DNA of 32,406 bases, from IMG/VR virus record IMGVR_UViG_3300027708_000217, positions 1-32,406 of that record; one strand, written 5' to 3'. The position numbers were made by a program, and so were the translations under genes. The notes beneath the pieces are model-generated. The model was not told the origin of the DNA. It saw only the letters and a list, made by a program, of their open reading frames with translations, and ran no database searches. Below are positions 30,267 to 32,406 of the stretch, in pieces. Source of the DNA: a virus. How positions within the stretch are numbered: the stretch's first letter is position 1; each line of letters opens with the position of its first letter.

Positions 30267-31870
30267 GCGTTTGTCGGCGATAAATGCAACTCTGCCGCCA
30301 TAATAGAAATTTTAACGGGATCTGTACCAGATATCTCATAAACACGGTCACGTAACTTAACCGTCATACCAAGCCGACGCCAAAGCGTACGGGTAGCGTA
30401 GTCCCCTAACTTGCCCATCGATGCCCAATGTTCGTTTGACCAAGTATGGCCGCCATCATCAGACCAACGTAACATCACTCGAGGGATGTACCCTGCCGCC
30501 GCTGGGTGAAGATTAGTTACTAGCAATTGATAATCTAAATAAAGGTCATCACCGCTTTCGGTGTCTAATATATCGCCAACTTCCGTAAGTAAATACCCTG
30601 CGTTGCCTGTAGCAAGACGAAATCCTGTTTGCGTATTAATATACTCAATAGTCGTGTTTTCAGGATATAAATTAAGCCCAACGCCTGTTTCGGCGTCAAG
30701 CTGCATAGCGTGTTGTACGGTACGTTTAAGGGTATTAGCATCTGTTGGCAACGCGCGCCATGACCGCAACCATTTTTGTACGCCAACATTATCGTCATAA
30801 ACGTCTAAATCTAACGCATAAATATTACCATTTTGATAATCGCCTACAACAGTATCATTGTTAAAACTCATCTGACAATTGGAACGATGACGAGTAAATT
30901 CACCGTTATTAAATCCTGCACGTTCATGCCACATTTGGGTAGCAACATCGTACACCCACGTTTTGCCTGCGGTAGGAAATGTTAAAACGTAAAATGAATG
31001 TCCTTCTTGTTGATATGTATACGCAATCGCATCAGACAATACGGCGTAATTTTGTATGGCGTATTCGATGGCATGGGTAGAAACCCTAATAGCCGTATAG
31101 CCTTGGTTACGATAAACCATACCGTAGCCCCTTGCATCAGCCCCTAACCAAAACAAACTATTATCTAGCTTGGCAACCGAATAAGCGGCTAAACAACCAA
31201 CTTCATTATATGCACCTTGAATAGGTGCTAGGGGAAAACCCGTAGTTACGGCGTCATACCAAACTTCAATAGAGTTTGTACCAAACAACCATACTTCACG
31301 GTTATTAACAGCTAAAGACGCTAACGTGTCAGGAGAACTTTCAGCACTAGCAAAATTAAGTGGGCTAATAGACAAACCGTCTAATAAATCGCAAACCCAT
31401 ACAATTTGCGAGTTGGGTTGGTTAAATACAAAATAACCGTCGATATATCCAACCGTAACGGCACCCGCAAAGTCAGAATCCGTAATTTGTTGAAACACGC
31501 CAGTAGATTTGTTGTAAATAAAACCATCAGGGTTACACGCTAAAAATATTTGGGTGCCGTTATCCGCAATCGATACAGGCCCTGTACCCGTCACGTTGCC
31601 TAACAATTTGACGTTGTAATTAAGATCTATCTTATAAAATTGATTGCCTGACACAACAAAAGCATCAGCGGTACTTGATTGGTTTGCCCATTCAGCGCGG
31701 ATAGGGCCACTACCAACAGTAACTAGTTTTCTAAGCCCTGGCGCTCTATTAAGAAATCCTGTGTCTTTACTGCCAGGTGGCGTAACTTCAGGAAATAGAT
31801 TAATCATGCGATTATCCGCCGCATTAACGGATCTAGCTACATAAGCTTGTCCTAGAATAGGGCTTTTCAT
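30263..31870 (-). CDS. Tail accessory / packaged-DNA stabilisation protein (P22 gp10-like)
   Basis: Encodes 535 aa. The N-terminus MKSPILGQAYVARSVNAADN, RMINLFPEVTPPGSKDTGFL and NRAPGLRKLVTVGSGPIRAE is typical of P22 gp10-type proteins, which close the portal channel after packaging and hold the tail hub. The middle reads as a beta-propeller-like series (for example DSLFWLGADARGYGMVYRNQG shortened at LFWLGADARGYGMVY, then YVLTFPTAGKTWVYDVATQM). The C-terminal part includes VMLRWSDDGGHTWSNEHWAS and GKLGDYATRTLWRRLGMT, both usual for the family. It begins two bases after the fibre gene stop. Confidence 0.9.
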   Translation of the reverse strand: MKSPILGQAYVARSVNAADNRMINLFPEVTPPGSKDTGFLNRAPGLRKLVTVGSGPIRAEWANQSSTADAFVVSGNQFYKIDLNYNVKLLGNVTGTGPVSIADNGTQIFLACNPDGFIYNKSTGVFQQITDSDFAGAVTVGYIDGYFVFNQPNSQIVWVCDLLDGLSISPLNFASAESSPDTLASLAVNNREVWLFGTNSIEVWYDAVTTGFPLAPIQGAYNEVGCLAAYSVAKLDNSLFWLGADARGYGMVYRNQGYTAIRVSTHAIEYAIQNYAVLSDAIAYTYQQEGHSFYVLTFPTAGKTWVYDVATQMWHERAGFNNGEFTRHRSNCQMSFNNDTVVGDYQNGNIYALDLDVYDDNVGVQKWLRSWRALPTDANTLKRTVQHAMQLDAETGVGLNLYPENTTIEYINTQTGFRLATGNAGYLLTEVGDILDTESGDDLYLDYQLLVTNLHPAAAGYIPRVMLRWSDDGGHTWSNEHWASMGKLGDYATRTLWRRLGMTVKLRDRVYEISGTDPVKISIMAAELHLSPTNA

Positions 31871-31872
31871 GC

Positions 31873-32406
31873 TTACGCCGTAGCAGCTTTAACAACCGCA
31901 AACGCAATCACAATTGCTTCCGATAATGACGCTGCAGTAATGTTACGCACGTTAATACTTGCAGATCCTGCTGCCGATTGAGCGTTTAACAAATAAGACC
32001 CTGCTGTACCACCGCTAATATGGTTAAGAATTAATACATCGTTTGCAGCAATATAAATGCTAGAAAGCGTAAACGATACCGTAGTATCGGAAGCTAATGC
32101 CGCAGCATTTAATGTAATTTGACCATTGGTTTTGTTTAAAGTTACGCCAGTAGATTTACTGGTTATCTGCGTAACTGTACCTGCTGAACCTGTGGTATAC
32201 CCTATCTTACCTGTGGCTGAAATTAACACATCGCCTGTTGAAGTAATCTTAGTCGCAGTTGCGTTGCCAAGTGAAGGCGAAGTTAACACAGGGCTACCCG
32301 TACAATTACTTAAATCTCCACTTGAAGGAAGACCTATAGCAGGCGTAATTAATGTAGCGTTAGTTAGTGTAGGTGCGTTAAACATTAACGCAAGCGTTAT
32401 TTGTCG
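31873..32406 (-). CDS. Tail fibre protein, C-terminal part (cut by the right edge)
   Basis: The frame is open from the right edge and ends at 31873, giving 177 residues. An internal ATG at 32385 exists, but the seven codons upstream of it are also open, so the true start is probably outside. Sequence: beta-repeat motifs (LTNATLITPAIGLPSSGDLS, GNATATKITSTGDV), then a terminal domain with KIGYTTGSAGTVTQITSKST, GVTLNKTNGQITLNAAALA and SLSEAIVIAFAVVKAATA, which is a frequent C-terminal domain of phage fibre and other surface proteins. It lies directly upstream of the gp10-like gene. It may be the distal end of the fibre begun at 833 or a second fibre gene. Confidence 0.8.
   Translation of the reverse strand, partial: RQITLALMFNAPTLTNATLITPAIGLPSSGDLSNCTGSPVLTSPSLGNATATKITSTGDVLISATGKIGYTTGSAGTVTQITSKSTGVTLNKTNGQITLNAAALASDTTVSFTLSSIYIAANDVLILNHISGGTAGSYLLNAQSAAGSASINVRNITAASLSEAIVIAFAVVKAATA

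Noticed and set aside
1-32406. Complete circular genome closed by joining the two ends
   Set aside because: No terminal overlap is visible and a direct join puts an early stop in the fibre gene, so completeness cannot be claimed.
1-32406. Prophage or temperate phage with integration module
   Set aside because: No integrase, excisionase, attachment-site-like repeat or recognisable repressor was seen; the missing part could still hold one.

Overview
The window is most of the genome of a tailed, short-tailed (P22/podovirus-like) bacteriophage. No host genes, ribosomal RNA, tRNA, integrase or recognisable lysogeny repressor were seen. The P22-type portal, gp10-type tail accessory protein, ejection-type proteins and GH108 endolysin point to a Gram-negative host. 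The host cannot be named from the sequence. Base composition is uneven: the structural genes are AT-rich, while the large terminase and the replication genes are clearly richer in G+C.

Layout. Positions 1-10413 (minus strand, transcribed right to left) hold packaging and virion genes: small terminase, a conserved 150-aa protein, large terminase, a 50-aa basic protein, portal, a run of small head/tail-associated proteins including two paralogues, and the 5' part of a tail-fibre gene cut by the left edge. A 595-bp non-coding control region (10414-11008) carries eight copies of ATTGTCA/TGACAAT. It separates the small terminase from a rightward operon of six small genes (11009-12371) that ends at a bidirectional terminator. 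Positions 12416-18536 (minus) are the replication module: RepB-like primase-helicase, family A DNA polymerase, a putative ssDNA-binding protein and a Cas4/RecB-like nuclease (DUF2800). An overlapping divergent promoter pair at 18561-18600 starts a rightward operon (18611-22606): VRR-NUC nuclease, C5-cytosine methyltransferase, SNF2-type helicase and six tiny genes joined by short overlaps. From 32406 back to 22603 (minus) come a fibre C-terminus, gp10-like protein, a small protein, a cupin, three ejection-type proteins, a spanin-like protein, holin, endolysin, an HTH-metallophosphoesterase and a SprT-like protease.

Both window ends lie inside tail-fibre-type coding sequence on the same strand, so the window is probably a contig broken in a repetitive fibre gene. 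The two ends are not in frame if joined directly, so at least some bases are missing. No major capsid or scaffolding protein of a known family can be recognised.

The most interesting signals are: a 160-codon frame with its own Shine-Dalgarno-like sequence nested inside the methyltransferase gene; five tandem ~37-residue repeats in the methyltransferase that begin where that nested frame stops; the 7-mer cluster in the control region; and the paired head/tail paralogues, one of which carries a beta-rich insertion.
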